A stretch of DNA of 40,862 nt from the NCBI GenBank assembly GCA_903847335.1, contig CAINDI010000010.1:1-40862 (forward strand), written 5' to 3'. Positions 7,897 to 16,286 of the stretch are shown here, piece by piece. A program made the position numbers and the translations under genes. The stretch's first letter is position 1, and each line of letters starts with the position of its first letter. The stretch is from an uncultured Verrucomicrobiota bacterium (GTDB taxonomy: Bacteria; Verrucomicrobiota; Verrucomicrobiia; Palsa-1439). The notes under the pieces are model-generated. The model saw nothing but the letters and a program-made list of their open reading frames with translations, did no database searches and was not told the origin of the DNA.

Positions 7897-8657
7897 GTTG
7901 GCGGATTGGTTCAATTCCCTATCTGAATGTTCGCCCATTGATTTATGGAATCGAAGATCAAGTGGTTTCCACCGTGCCATCCCAATTAGCGGAGTTACTG
8001 CACCGAGGAGAATTCGATACCGGCATCGTCCCAGTGGCGGAAGTGCTCCGGCACGATCAGTACGACATCCTCGATAACGTCGCCATTGCCGCCAACGGCC
8101 CGGTCCAGAGTGTATTATTATTTCACCGGGAGCCGATTGCAAAACTCCCGCGCATCGCGGTCGATACTTCCTCGCGTTCATCAGTAATGCTTCTGCGAAT
8201 TTTATTGCGACTGGTATACCGGAACGAACCGGAGTTTTACCCGCGCCCCACCGGTGCAAAACTTGATGAACACCCGGCGATGTTGGTCATCGGCGATGAC
8301 GCAATCCGGTGTGCACAGCTTACCGGTAGCTGGTCGGTTCTGGATTTAAGTACGGCTTGGCGCGAGTTTACCGGTCTGCCGTTTGTGTTTGCCGTCTGGG
8401 CCGGTCAACGCGGTGTTTTCAAAGATGACGGATTACGGAACCTGCTTTTGACAGCTAAAGCCAATGGCTTGGCAAACATTGAAAAGATTGTCCAAGCAAC
8501 AACAGAAGCTACGCCGGAATTCCGCCGGGAATATTTGACCCGGTCAATTCGATACGACTTAGGCGTTGCGGAGAAGCAAGCGGTGGCAAAGTTTCAGCAA
8601 TATGCGGTGGAATTGGGACTGATTCCAGCGCGCGGCGACTTACGCTACGTCGCTTAA
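7893..8657 (+). CDS. mqnA: Chorismate dehydratase MqnA
   Basis: Converts chorismate to 3-[(1-carboxyvinyl)oxy]benzoate, the first committed step of futalosine menaquinone synthesis and the substrate of MqnE encoded just upstream. The family signature RIGSIPYLNVRPLIYGI is at the N-terminus. It is followed by FDTGIVPVAEVL and a substrate-binding-protein-like fold of 254 residues. The related MqnD (dihydroxynaphthoate synthase) is less likely because of the SxxYLNxxPL opening. Its ATG overlaps the mqnE stop (ATGA). It ends only six bases from the convergent nuclease-family gene, with no visible terminator between them. Confidence 0.9.
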   Translation: MSWRIGSIPYLNVRPLIYGIEDQVVSTVPSQLAELLHRGEFDTGIVPVAEVLRHDQYDILDNVAIAANGPVQSVLLFHREPIAKLPRIAVDTSSRSSVMLLRILLRLVYRNEPEFYPRPTGAKLDEHPAMLVIGDDAIRCAQLTGSWSVLDLSTAWREFTGLPFVFAVWAGQRGVFKDDGLRNLLLTAKANGLANIEKIVQATTEATPEFRREYLTRSIRYDLGVAEKQAVAKFQQYAVELGLIPARGDLRYVA

Positions 8658-8663
8658 CGCAAA

Positions 8664-9140
8664 TTACTCACCAGCTTCTTCCGGTGCGCTCGAATCTTCA
8701 GAGTTTTCTTGGTTCATGCGTTTGAGCACTTCCGTCATATCTTCGACGGACTCAAAAACTTTGGCGGTCACGTAAATCGGACTTTTCTGTTGAACTGCCA
8801 AGGCAATGCAATCACTGGGACGCGCGTCGATTTCGAGAATTTTTTTACCGAGTTCATTCTCTGTCCGGAGAATTAGCCGCGCAAAATAGGTGGTGGCTTT
8901 AATATCGTTGATGATGACACGCTCCACTTTTACACCGAGACCGGTAAAGATATGGCCGATTAAATCATGCGTCAGCGGGCGTTCCTTCGGGGTATTGCGC
9001 ATGAACATCGTAATTGCCGCGCCGACGCTGTGGTCAACGTAGATGACAAAACACTTGTCGTCGTTGCCGATGAAGACCGCACAACCATTGGCCGTCGGCA
9101 AGACACCGCGAACGTGAACTTCCACGACATCGTTCTTCAC
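8664..9140 (-). CDS. Bifunctional nuclease (BFN/DUF151) family protein
   Basis: A 158-residue protein with the full DUF151/bifunctional nuclease domain at about residues 1-135, including the conserved IDARPSDCIALAV segment. Its C-terminus is acidic and Glu/Ser-rich (NQENSEDSSAPEEAGE). Plant members have been reported to act on RNA and DNA; bacterial function is poorly defined. GTG at 9140 is the first start after an in-frame upstream TAA, and no Shine-Dalgarno is visible. It lies 39 bases after the arginine decarboxylase gene on the same strand and may share its transcript. The family is clear and the activity here is unproven. Confidence 0.8.
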   Translation of the reverse strand: MKNDVVEVHVRGVLPTANGCAVFIGNDDKCFVIYVDHSVGAAITMFMRNTPKERPLTHDLIGHIFTGLGVKVERVIINDIKATTYFARLILRTENELGKKILEIDARPSDCIALAVQQKSPIYVTAKVFESVEDMTEVLKRMNQENSEDSSAPEEAGE

Positions 9141-9179
9141 AAAAACTAGAATAGCCTGCGCACCGGGAAATGCAATGCG

Positions 9180-9728
9180 TTAGAAGAGATAAATCGCCGC
9201 TGTAATCACGGTGGTATACAGCCCCTGCGAATGTCCGACAGCGCTTTGAGTGATATTGCTGGTGCGAACAATCTTACCGGAAAGACTAAAGACTTGTTCT
9301 TTCTCGTCCCAGCTCGCGTCCTCGTTAAATTCAATACCCAAGGTTGACGCAAGCATCGCCGCCGCCATGTCTTCAGAAAAATCGCCGGCCGCTTTGTCAT
9401 TCATCCCGTTGGCGTGTAACTCGCTGAGATAACCGTAGGCATCTTCTTCGGCGGGCTGAGCTACGCCAATGGAAGCCGCAATCAACCGGTGCGGCTCATT
9501 GGTAGAAATCTGCGCCAGCACCGCAAACGTGATTTGGCCGGGCTGCAGCATTGGCTCGCCTTGTTTGCGAGAGATAATTTTGCACCGGGGCGGCAAGATG
9601 CTCGACACTCGCACTAGATTACATTTCTCGATCCCGGCATCGCGCAATGCCATCTCGAAGCTGCGCAACTCCAGCTTGTGCGTGCCCACGCCTTTGGTCA
9701 GAAAAATTCTTGATGGAACGAAATGCAT
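9180..9728 (-). CDS. pdaD: Pyruvoyl-dependent arginine decarboxylase
   Basis: Decarboxylates L-arginine to agmatine, using a pyruvoyl group made by self-cleavage. The cleavage site is visible as LVRVSSILPP, between Ser42 and Ser43, with the second Ser becoming the pyruvoyl. The 182-residue length and the GIAQP-like (here GVAQPAEEDAYGYLSE) and C-terminal GLYTTVITAAIYLF segments match the archaeal/bacterial PvlArgDC family. It is divergent from agmatine deiminase, which uses its product, supporting a putrescine/polyamine route from arginine. ATG 9728 is used, and no clear Shine-Dalgarno is seen. Confidence 0.9.
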   Translation of the reverse strand: MHFVPSRIFLTKGVGTHKLELRSFEMALRDAGIEKCNLVRVSSILPPRCKIISRKQGEPMLQPGQITFAVLAQISTNEPHRLIAASIGVAQPAEEDAYGYLSELHANGMNDKAAGDFSEDMAAAMLASTLGIEFNEDASWDEKEQVFSLSGKIVRTSNITQSAVGHSQGLYTTVITAAIYLF

Positions 9729-9758
9729 TGCAGTTGTCTAGCGCCATAAAACAAATTC

Positions 9759-9774
9759 CTTGCACCAATGCAAG
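9759..9774. promoter_or_regulatory. Short perfect dyad in the pdaD-aguA divergent gap
   Basis: CTTGCA and TGCAAG are perfect inverted repeats separated by CCAA, placed almost midway in the 70-base gap between the two divergent polyamine genes. This is the expected position for an operator controlling both, but a six-base dyad can arise by chance. No strong -35/-10 pair was found in either direction. Confidence 0.25.
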
Positions 9775-9798
9775 AGTTTAGTCATCGTTTTCATCGCA

Positions 9799-10818
9799 AT
9801 GAAAACCGGCAACAAACTCAATCCCGCAGGTTACCGGATGCCTGCCGAGTGGGAACCGCATGCGGCCACCTGGCTTAGTTGGCCGCGTCCCGATGGCGCC
9901 AGCTTCCCAGGCCGCTACGCTGAAGTCGTACCGGCACTCGGCGAATTGGTTCGCGCACTCGCTTCGTCCGAACGCGTCAACCTCTGTTGCCGGAGCGACG
10001 AAATCGAACAACGCGCCCGGCAAATCATCAAACGCACACGCAATATTCGTTTCCACCGGATTCCCAGCTATGAACCATGGAGCCGGGATCACGGTCCGAT
10101 TTTCGTTAAACGTGGCCGGCAACTCGCAATCGTTGACTGGCGCTTTAATGCGTGGGGCGAAAAATACCGTCTTTTCGACGATGATGATGCCGTACCGGAG
10201 CGTATCGCCGCGATGCTCCATCTACCACTCTTCCAACCGCCGATGATTTTGGAAGGCGGTTCACTGGACGTAAATGGTCGTGGGTTGCTCCTCACAACCG
10301 AAGCTTGTCTGCTCAACAAAAATCGAAATCCACACCTGAACAAATCACAAATCGAGCGCTACCTAAAAAAATATCTCGGTGTTACCAAAATCCTCTGGCT
10401 CGGTACCGGACTGGTCGGCGACGACACCGACGGTCATGTGGACGACATGACCCGGTTTGTCAGTCCAACCACAGTCGTTACCGTTGTCGAATCCGATCCG
10501 CGCGATGTCAATTATGCAGCCTTACAGGATAATCTGCACCGGCTCCGAAAGATGAAAGCGATTCGCCGCATCATTGAGTTACCAATGCCGGGTGTGGTGG
10601 AATACCACGGACGACGACTACCAGCTAGTTATGCCAATTTCTATATCGCCAATCGCGTTGTCATCTTGCCGACGTACCGGCACAAGCAGAATGATCGGCG
10701 CGCGCAAGAAATTCTTCAGCGACTCTTTCCCGCTCGACGGATTGTACCGATCGACAGCACGAATCTAGTCTGGGGCCGCGGCTCATTTCACTGTCTGACA
10801 CAGCAACAACCACTTTAG
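9799..10818 (+). CDS. aguA: Agmatine deiminase
   Basis: Hydrolyses agmatine to N-carbamoylputrescine and ammonia. It is a pentein-fold enzyme of 339 residues. It opens with [19 protein letters not shown] and carries [22 protein letters not shown] and [13 protein letters not shown]. The nucleophile Cys332 lies in the C-terminal [11 protein letters not shown] motif, close to the canonical GGGIHCxTQQxP. ATG 9799 is preferred over the frame start at 9760 because it gives the normal family N-terminus. It pairs with the divergent arginine decarboxylase. No N-carbamoylputrescine amidohydrolase (aguB) is in the window. Its TAG overlaps the stop of the convergent clpB gene. Confidence 0.92.
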   Translation: MKTGNKLNPAGYRMPAEWEPHAATWLSWPRPDGASFPGRYAEVVPALGELVRALASSERVNLCCRSDEIEQRARQIIKRTRNIRFHRIPSYEPWSRDHGPIFVKRGRQLAIVDWRFNAWGEKYRLFDDDDAVPERIAAMLHLPLFQPPMILEGGSLDVNGRGLLLTTEACLLNKNRNPHLNKSQIERYLKKYLGVTKILWLGTGLVGDDTDGHVDDMTRFVSPTTVVTVVESDPRDVNYAALQDNLHRLRKMKAIRRIIELPMPGVVEYHGRRLPASYANFYIANRVVILPTYRHKQNDRRAQEILQRLFPARRIVPIDSTNLVWGRGSFHCLTQQQPL

Positions 10819-13370
10819 CTGCGGACGAAACTCAACTTCTCGTCATCTTGCTTGGCGACGTCAACTTTCACCCGGTCGCCCTCTTTGAACTTACCGGCAA
10901 GAATCTCCAGCGAAAGCGCGTCCAGCAACTTTCGCTGAATCGCTCGCTTCAGAGGACGCGCCCCAAACACCGGATCATAACCTTCCCGGGCCAATACTAA
11001 TTTCGCGGCATCGGTCACAGTCAACGTGATGTGTTGATCGGCAAGCCGTTTCACAACCCGCGTCAGTTGAATCTCCACAATCTGCTTAATCTGCTCAATG
11101 CCAAGTTTGCGGAAGATAACGATTTCATCCACACGATTTAGAAATTCCGGACGGAATTGCGAATGCAAATCTTCCAGAACTAATTTTCCCACATCGTTAC
11201 CATCCGCGTAATGCCGACTACCAATGTTGCTGGTCATAATAATGACCGTATTTTTGAAATCCACCACGCGCCCCTGCCCGTCCGTGAGCCGGCCGTCATC
11301 GAGAATTTGGAGCAAGACATTGAATACGTCATGGTGCGCTTTCTCGATTTCATCAAACAACACCACGGCATACGGATGTCGGCGGACAGCCTCAGTGAGT
11401 TGACCGCCTTCTTCGTAGCCGACATATCCCGGCGGCGCGCCGATGAGTCGCGCGACGGTGTGCTTCTCCATGTATTCACTCATATCAATCCGCACCATCG
11501 CATTTTCGCTGTCGAATAAAAATTCCGCCAATGCCCGCGCCAACTCCGTTTTGCCGACACCGGTCGGACCGAGAAAAATAAATGAGCCAATCGGCCGGTG
11601 TGGGTCTTGCAAACCACTCCTAGCCCGGCGCACAGCATTGGAAACAGCGAGAACACCTTCCTCCTGACCGATGACACGCTGCCGGAGCCGGTCTTCCATT
11701 TGCACGAGTTTTTCGCGCTCGCCTTCAAGCAAACGCGACACCGGGACACCGGTCCACGCACCGACAACTTTAGCAATGTCGTTTTCCGTAACTTCTTCGG
11801 CCAACATGCCGGCGCCCTTCTGAACTTTGGCGAGTTTTCCCTCAGCCGCTTTCAATTGCTTCTCCAGTTCCGGTAACCGCCCATACTCGACCTCGGCAGC
11901 TTTCGCCAAATCACCGGTCCGCTTAGCTTGCTCGGCCTGCTCCCGTGATAACTCAATTGCCGACTTCAAATCGCGCATCTCGTTCACCACGCCGCGCTCG
12001 TTCTGCCATTGCGTTTTCAACTTACGGCTCTGCTCTTGCAATCCAGCCAGCTCCTTTTCCAACTTTGTCAGTCGCTCTTTGCTGGCCTTATCGCTTTCCT
12101 TCTTCAACGCCGTCCGCTCAATCTCCAATTGCATCACGCGCCGCTCCATCTGGTCAATCTCCGTCGGCAATGAATCCAACTCGATTCGCAGCCGGGATGC
12201 CGCTTCGTCCACAAGGTCAATCGCTTTGTCCGGCAAAAACCGGTCCGCGATGTACCGGCTCGACAACATCGCCGCGCTCACCAACGCCGCGTCCTGAATC
12301 CGCACGCCGTGATGAACTTCATAGCGTTCCTTCAGTCCACGTAAAATCGCAATCGTATCTTCCACGCTCGGTTCACCGACAACAATTGGCTGAAACCGAC
12401 GCTCTAACGCCGGGTCTTTCTCGATATACCTCCGGTACTCGTCGAGCGTCGTCGCGCCAATGGTATGCAATTCGCCGCGCGCCAACGACGGCTTCAGCAT
12501 GTTCGCCGCATCCACCGGTGCGCCTTCGGTCTTACCGGCACCGATGATCGTATGCAGTTCGTCGATGAACAAAATGATTTGCCCTTCGGCGGAAATGACT
12601 TCCTTCAGAAACGCTTTCAGTCGGTCCTCAAATTCACCTCTGTATTTCGCGCCAGCCAACATCGAACCGATATCCAATGTCACAATTCGTTTACCTTTGA
12701 GACCCTCCGGAACATCACCGGAGACAATGCGCCGCGCCAAACCTTCCACCACCGCCGTCTTTCCCACACCGGGTTCGCCAATCAAAACCGGATTATTTTT
12801 CGTCCGCCGGGAAAGCACCTGCATCACACGCCGAATTTCCGCGTCACGACCGATGACCGGGTCGAGCTTACCTTTCCGCGCTTCCTCGGTAAGATCGCGA
12901 CCATATTTTTCCAACGTCTGATATTTGTCTTCGGGATTTTGGTCGGTCACAGTGGCATTACCGCGAACCTCCCGGAGCGCTTTGAGAATATCACCGGTCT
13001 TGGCGGCAACTTTTTTCTGGTCGGCAAGGCCAAGCAACAAATGTTCAGTGCTGACAAATTGGTCTTTGAGTTTGTCGGCGTGCGATTGCGCTGAATCGAG
13101 AACTTGCTTCAGCGACTTGCTGAGAAAAGTTTCCGCCGCTCCGTGAACTTGCGGACGCCGGTGTAAATCCTCGTCGAGTTGCCGGAGCAAATCGTCGGGT
13201 TGCAGCCCGAGTTTTTCCAGCAATGGCCGCACCAAACCGTCCGGTTGCTGGATGAGTGCCGTCAGCAAATGTTCGCAGTCAACTTCCTGATGGTTGAGTT
13301 TCTGCGCCACCGCATGAGCAGCCTGCAAAGCATCCTGTGCTTTGATGGTTAGTTTATCGAAGCGAATCAT
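10815..13370 (-). CDS. clpB: ClpB disaggregase chaperone
   Basis: A hexameric AAA+ disaggregase that works with DnaK to rescue aggregated proteins. It has 851 residues, the usual length. Two Clp_N repeats occupy roughly residues 1-145. AAA-1 has Walker A GEPGVGKT (198-205) and the Walker B region LFIDELHT. A long coiled-coil M domain (about 400-530) distinguishes ClpB from ClpA and ClpC. AAA-2 has GPTGVGKT near residue 600. ATG 13370 has AAGGA four bases upstream. I searched the 250 bases upstream for CIRCE (TTAGCACTC-type) and for a sigma32-type promoter and saw neither. It converges with aguA, with overlapping stop codons. Confidence 0.97.
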   Translation of the reverse strand: MIRFDKLTIKAQDALQAAHAVAQKLNHQEVDCEHLLTALIQQPDGLVRPLLEKLGLQPDDLLRQLDEDLHRRPQVHGAAETFLSKSLKQVLDSAQSHADKLKDQFVSTEHLLLGLADQKKVAAKTGDILKALREVRGNATVTDQNPEDKYQTLEKYGRDLTEEARKGKLDPVIGRDAEIRRVMQVLSRRTKNNPVLIGEPGVGKTAVVEGLARRIVSGDVPEGLKGKRIVTLDIGSMLAGAKYRGEFEDRLKAFLKEVISAEGQIILFIDELHTIIGAGKTEGAPVDAANMLKPSLARGELHTIGATTLDEYRRYIEKDPALERRFQPIVVGEPSVEDTIAILRGLKERYEVHHGVRIQDAALVSAAMLSSRYIADRFLPDKAIDLVDEAASRLRIELDSLPTEIDQMERRVMQLEIERTALKKESDKASKERLTKLEKELAGLQEQSRKLKTQWQNERGVVNEMRDLKSAIELSREQAEQAKRTGDLAKAAEVEYGRLPELEKQLKAAEGKLAKVQKGAGMLAEEVTENDIAKVVGAWTGVPVSRLLEGEREKLVQMEDRLRQRVIGQEEGVLAVSNAVRRARSGLQDPHRPIGSFIFLGPTGVGKTELARALAEFLFDSENAMVRIDMSEYMEKHTVARLIGAPPGYVGYEEGGQLTEAVRRHPYAVVLFDEIEKAHHDVFNVLLQILDDGRLTDGQGRVVDFKNTVIIMTSNIGSRHYADGNDVGKLVLEDLHSQFRPEFLNRVDEIVIFRKLGIEQIKQIVEIQLTRVVKRLADQHITLTVTDAAKLVLAREGYDPVFGARPLKRAIQRKLLDALSLEILAGKFKEGDRVKVDVAKQDDEKLSFVRS

Positions 13371-13621
13371 GCCATCCTTCTAAGCAAGCCCGGTGCCAAA
13401 CTCCAAGCTGCACACAAAATCGACTACTGCGTCAGTTTGGCGAAGTTAAACTGTGCCAACTCAACTGGACTGAGACAACCGGTCGCGGAATGGCCGGTTG
13501 CCCCCAACTCCGCCAAGCCGACCACCGCGCCTGAAATCTCACTGACTGCCCTCCGATTTCCTATTGGCGAATAGGTATTCGACGAGGCAGTGACCGCTCT
13601 CGAATGGTTCTTGTTGATCCA
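13371..13621. other. 251-base intergenic region between NERD gene and clpB
   Basis: No credible coding frame was found. Two small perfect dyads are present: CCTATT-GGCG-AATAGG at 13560-13575, and CAACCGG/CCGGTTG around 13477-13500. GCCAAACT/AGTTTGGC arms also occur at 13395-13402 and 13434-13441. None is followed by a T-run, so I do not call a terminator. The clpB promoter must lie here, but no convincing consensus was found. Confidence 0.4.
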
Positions 13622-14413
13622 TCATATAGCAGTTCGCTTGACTGCATTCGATTCAAAATCTTTGTCCATTCGCGCGAGCGCCACAAAGGCTTGGGCGATT
13701 TTATCGATTTCATCGTTTTGTAGCTTCTTGCCATGCGGACTCTCGACTATGTAGCCGTACAACCGTTCGTCACATATACAATGCACCCAGCCGGTCTTGC
13801 CAAAATCCGCTTCCACACGTGCGGAAGGGAAAACAAAGATACCTTGAAAATACGGATCGAGACCGCCAGCCAACATCTGCACTTGCTTCTTAAGTCCCAT
13901 GATTCGTCCCGTGAACTGGTTGATATACGGCTTATCGGTCGGTTTGCCGTTGTGCAATAGTTCACCTTTGACATTTGCGCTGACGACTCCACGCCAGTTC
14001 TTCGTATCAATCAGAAACACGCCGGTCGGCCCAACGACGATATGATCAATATTGCCAAATGGTGTCGCAAGATCGTTGATAACACGAAATTCGTCTGGGA
14101 ACTTTTTCAGCAGAGTACCGATAGTGACTTCGCCGACAGCCCCCCTGAGCATGTCTGACTCTTGCTTGGCCAACGCATCTAACCCTTTCAAGGCATATTT
14201 ACCGGTCAAAAGTTCAACTACTAACAAAAGTAGTAGAAAGATAAGCGTCAGCGGTTGTCCTATCCGAAGTGTCGGTAGAAATACCGAAAACAACAAACCG
14301 ATTACGATTCCGATCACGCCAATAGTGACCATACAAACAACTATGATACGGTTTCTTTTTCTGGCCGCTTCCTGACTGACGTACCGACCGGCTTTACCTA
14401 GAACTTGTGCCAT
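13622..14413 (-). CDS. NERD-domain membrane protein
   Basis: A 263-residue protein. The N-terminus is basic, followed by two transmembrane segments (about residues 22-45 and 54-72). A cytoplasmic NERD (nuclease-related) domain begins with RGAVGEVTIGTLLKKFPDEF. Its core, FGNIDHIVVGPTGVFLIDTKNWRG, keeps the Asp and Asp-x-Lys residues of restriction-endonuclease-like folds. NERD proteins are widespread and mostly uncharacterised; a DNA-processing or stress role is only an inference. ATG 14413 has AGGA six bases upstream. It follows lpxD after a 162-base gap, so it may be a separate unit. Confidence 0.8.
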   Translation of the reverse strand: MAQVLGKAGRYVSQEAARKRNRIIVVCMVTIGVIGIVIGLLFSVFLPTLRIGQPLTLIFLLLLLVVELLTGKYALKGLDALAKQESDMLRGAVGEVTIGTLLKKFPDEFRVINDLATPFGNIDHIVVGPTGVFLIDTKNWRGVVSANVKGELLHNGKPTDKPYINQFTGRIMGLKKQVQMLAGGLDPYFQGIFVFPSARVEADFGKTGWVHCICDERLYGYIVESPHGKKLQNDEIDKIAQAFVALARMDKDFESNAVKRTAI

Positions 14414-14575
14414 TTAATTTCCTGTATTTAAGACCATTCAGTCTTTGCTGAAGGCAAAGGCACGATGGCGAATTTGCTTCACATGTCTCGCGGACTCTAA
14501 CGGGGCATGCATTCTTCGACAAGCTCGGAATACCAATTGGGATGGAACTGACAGACGGTCGTGCTATCGGCAGGA

Positions 14576-15619
14576 CTACTTTAACTTCGCTTGCAGGTCT
14601 GTAATTTGCTGTTCGAGTTCCCGGAGCTTGATGAGAGTCTCCGGCAAGCGTTGTGTGGCAGCGTTGATTTTTTTGAATTCTTTGTGCGGCACTGCCGGAG
14701 CACCGAGCATAAAGGAACCGGGCGGCACATCTTTGGTCACACCGGCTTGCGCCATGATGATGGACTTATCGCCAATGGTCAGATGTCCAGCAATTCCGAC
14801 TTGGCCGGCAATGGTCACGTAGTTGCCAACAATCGTGCTACCAGCCATGCCAACCAGTCCACAAATGATGCAGTGCTCACCGATGACGCAGTTGTGGCCA
14901 ATCTGGACGAGGTTATCAATTTTTGTACCCTTACCGATTCGCGTCGTACCAAACCGGGCGCGATCAATTGCGGTATTCGCACCGATTTCAACATCATCAC
15001 CGATTTCGACATTCCCAAGCTGGGGAATTTTCTTGTGCCGGCCTTCTACCATTTCAAAACCAAAACCGTCCGCGCCAAGAACAACACCGGCATGGAGAAT
15101 TACCCGCGAGCCAATGACGGCATACTCCCGCAATGTGACGTTGGCGTGAAACACACAATCCGTTCCAATCCGGCAACCGGTCCCAATGAAACTACCGGCG
15201 CCAATTACTGACCGGTCACCGATGACCGCATCCGCTTCAATGACGGCATGTGGCTGAATCGAAACATCTTTACCAAGTTTAGCAGTCGCAGCGATTACCG
15301 CGGTCGGATGGACACCCGGGGCAAAGCAAACCGGTGGTGGTGTGATTTTTTCCACGAGCCGCGCAAACGCCGGCATCGGATTTTCAAGAATCACCAACGT
15401 CGCTGGTAGTTCACCGACCACAGTGTCAGCCAGCGCTTGAGTGAGCAGAATGACCGAAGCTTGCGTGGTTTTCAGCGCAGCAACATATTTCGGGTTCCCG
15501 ACAAATGTCGCATCGCCCCGCCGGGCTTCTTTGATTCCGGCCACACCGGTAATGACACTCTCCGGATTACCGACAAGCGTTCCACCGGTAATCGCGGCAA
15601 TTTCGCGAGCGGTGAGCAC
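14576..15619 (-). CDS. lpxD: UDP-3-O-acylglucosamine N-acyltransferase LpxD
   Basis: Adds the N-linked hydroxyacyl chain from acyl-ACP in lipid A synthesis, so the cell is expected to make a lipid A-type outer membrane. It has 347 residues: an N-terminal uridine-binding domain (about 1-100), then left-handed beta-helix hexapeptide repeats. The catalytic His is expected in DNLVQIGHNCVIG (His242). A C-terminal helix follows (LIKLRELEQQITDLQAKL). The start is GTG at 15619, two bases after the skp/ompH stop. The usual downstream partners fabZ and lpxA are absent; a NERD gene follows instead. Confidence 0.93.
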   Translation of the reverse strand: MLTAREIAAITGGTLVGNPESVITGVAGIKEARRGDATFVGNPKYVAALKTTQASVILLTQALADTVVGELPATLVILENPMPAFARLVEKITPPPVCFAPGVHPTAVIAATAKLGKDVSIQPHAVIEADAVIGDRSVIGAGSFIGTGCRIGTDCVFHANVTLREYAVIGSRVILHAGVVLGADGFGFEMVEGRHKKIPQLGNVEIGDDVEIGANTAIDRARFGTTRIGKGTKIDNLVQIGHNCVIGEHCIICGLVGMAGSTIVGNYVTIAGQVGIAGHLTIGDKSIIMAQAGVTKDVPPGSFMLGAPAVPHKEFKKINAATQRLPETLIKLRELEQQITDLQAKLK

Positions 15620-15621
15620 GC

Positions 15622-16251
15622 TTATTTCTTCTTCTCAACCGGTTTCTCTGCGCCTTTATCTTCGGTCTTGGTTATTTCGGCGGGTTTATTCTTGTTGAGA
15701 ATTTTCAGCATGTCCTCGGTAATATCAAAAGATTCCTGCGCGTAAATAATTACCGGCTCTTGATTCAAGCTGTTACCGGACTTATCAAAAACAATGCTGT
15801 AACCGGCATCGCGGGACTCTTTCAACACAATGTCTTTGATTTCCTTCAAAATTCCCTGACGCATCCGCTGGGTTTGCTGGTCCAGCATCTTCCGGTGGCT
15901 TTCCCGGTATTCCTCAATGTTCCGCTGCATGGCCTGAGTTTCAGTCAGCTTGTCCTGCACCGCTTTTTTCTTCTGCTCGCGAACCTCAGCAGTGAATTCA
16001 GTCTTCTCTTGTTCTTCCCGGAGCTTGTTGAGGTCATCCACCAGTTTCCGGTATTGTGCCAACATCTCTTCGTGTTCCTTGTTATATTGGTCGGCAGTAT
16101 CTTTCAATTTTTGCGAAGCCACCGGCGTCCGATAGTATTCGGTGAACAGTCGATTCAGATCAACGGTGACAATTCGCCCACTCGGAACTTGCGCGAAAGC
16201 TCCACCGGTAAGCGTCAGTGCCGCCAAAATAATTACTAGAACTTGTTTCAT
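15622..16251 (-). CDS. skp: OmpH/Skp-family periplasmic chaperone
   Basis: A 209-residue secreted protein with signal peptide MKQVLVIILAALTLTGGAFAQ and the OmpH opening GRIVTVDLNRLFTEYYRT. A long charged coiled-coil forms the prongs of the jellyfish-like trimer. The C-terminal tail is Lys/Glu-rich. Skp holds unfolded outer-membrane proteins for BamA, encoded just upstream. The ATG has AAAGGGA seven bases upstream. It sits between bamA and lpxD, the classic arrangement, which supports the assignment despite low sequence conservation in this family. Confidence 0.88.
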   Translation of the reverse strand: MKQVLVIILAALTLTGGAFAQVPSGRIVTVDLNRLFTEYYRTPVASQKLKDTADQYNKEHEEMLAQYRKLVDDLNKLREEQEKTEFTAEVREQKKKAVQDKLTETQAMQRNIEEYRESHRKMLDQQTQRMRQGILKEIKDIVLKESRDAGYSIVFDKSGNSLNQEPVIIYAQESFDITEDMLKILNKNKPAEITKTEDKGAEKPVEKKK

Positions 16252-16286
16252 ATTTTTATCCCTTTCGTTTGTTTTCCTAAACTATT

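Noticed and set aside
13560-13575. CCTATT-GGCG-AATAGG hairpin as a terminator for the NERD gene
   Set aside because: The stem is only six pairs and no T-run follows on either strand.
13371-13621. CIRCE or sigma32 heat-shock control of clpB
   Set aside because: No TTAGCACTC/GAGTGCTAA repeat and no CTTGAA-CCCCAT pair were found.
14430-14460. CTTTGC-GCAAAG stem between lpxD and the NERD gene as a terminator
   Set aside because: Six-pair stem without a T-run in the direction of lpxD transcription.
14445-14822. Forward open frame crossing the lpxD-NERD gap
   Set aside because: Most of it is antisense to lpxD, and no motif or ribosome-binding site supports it.
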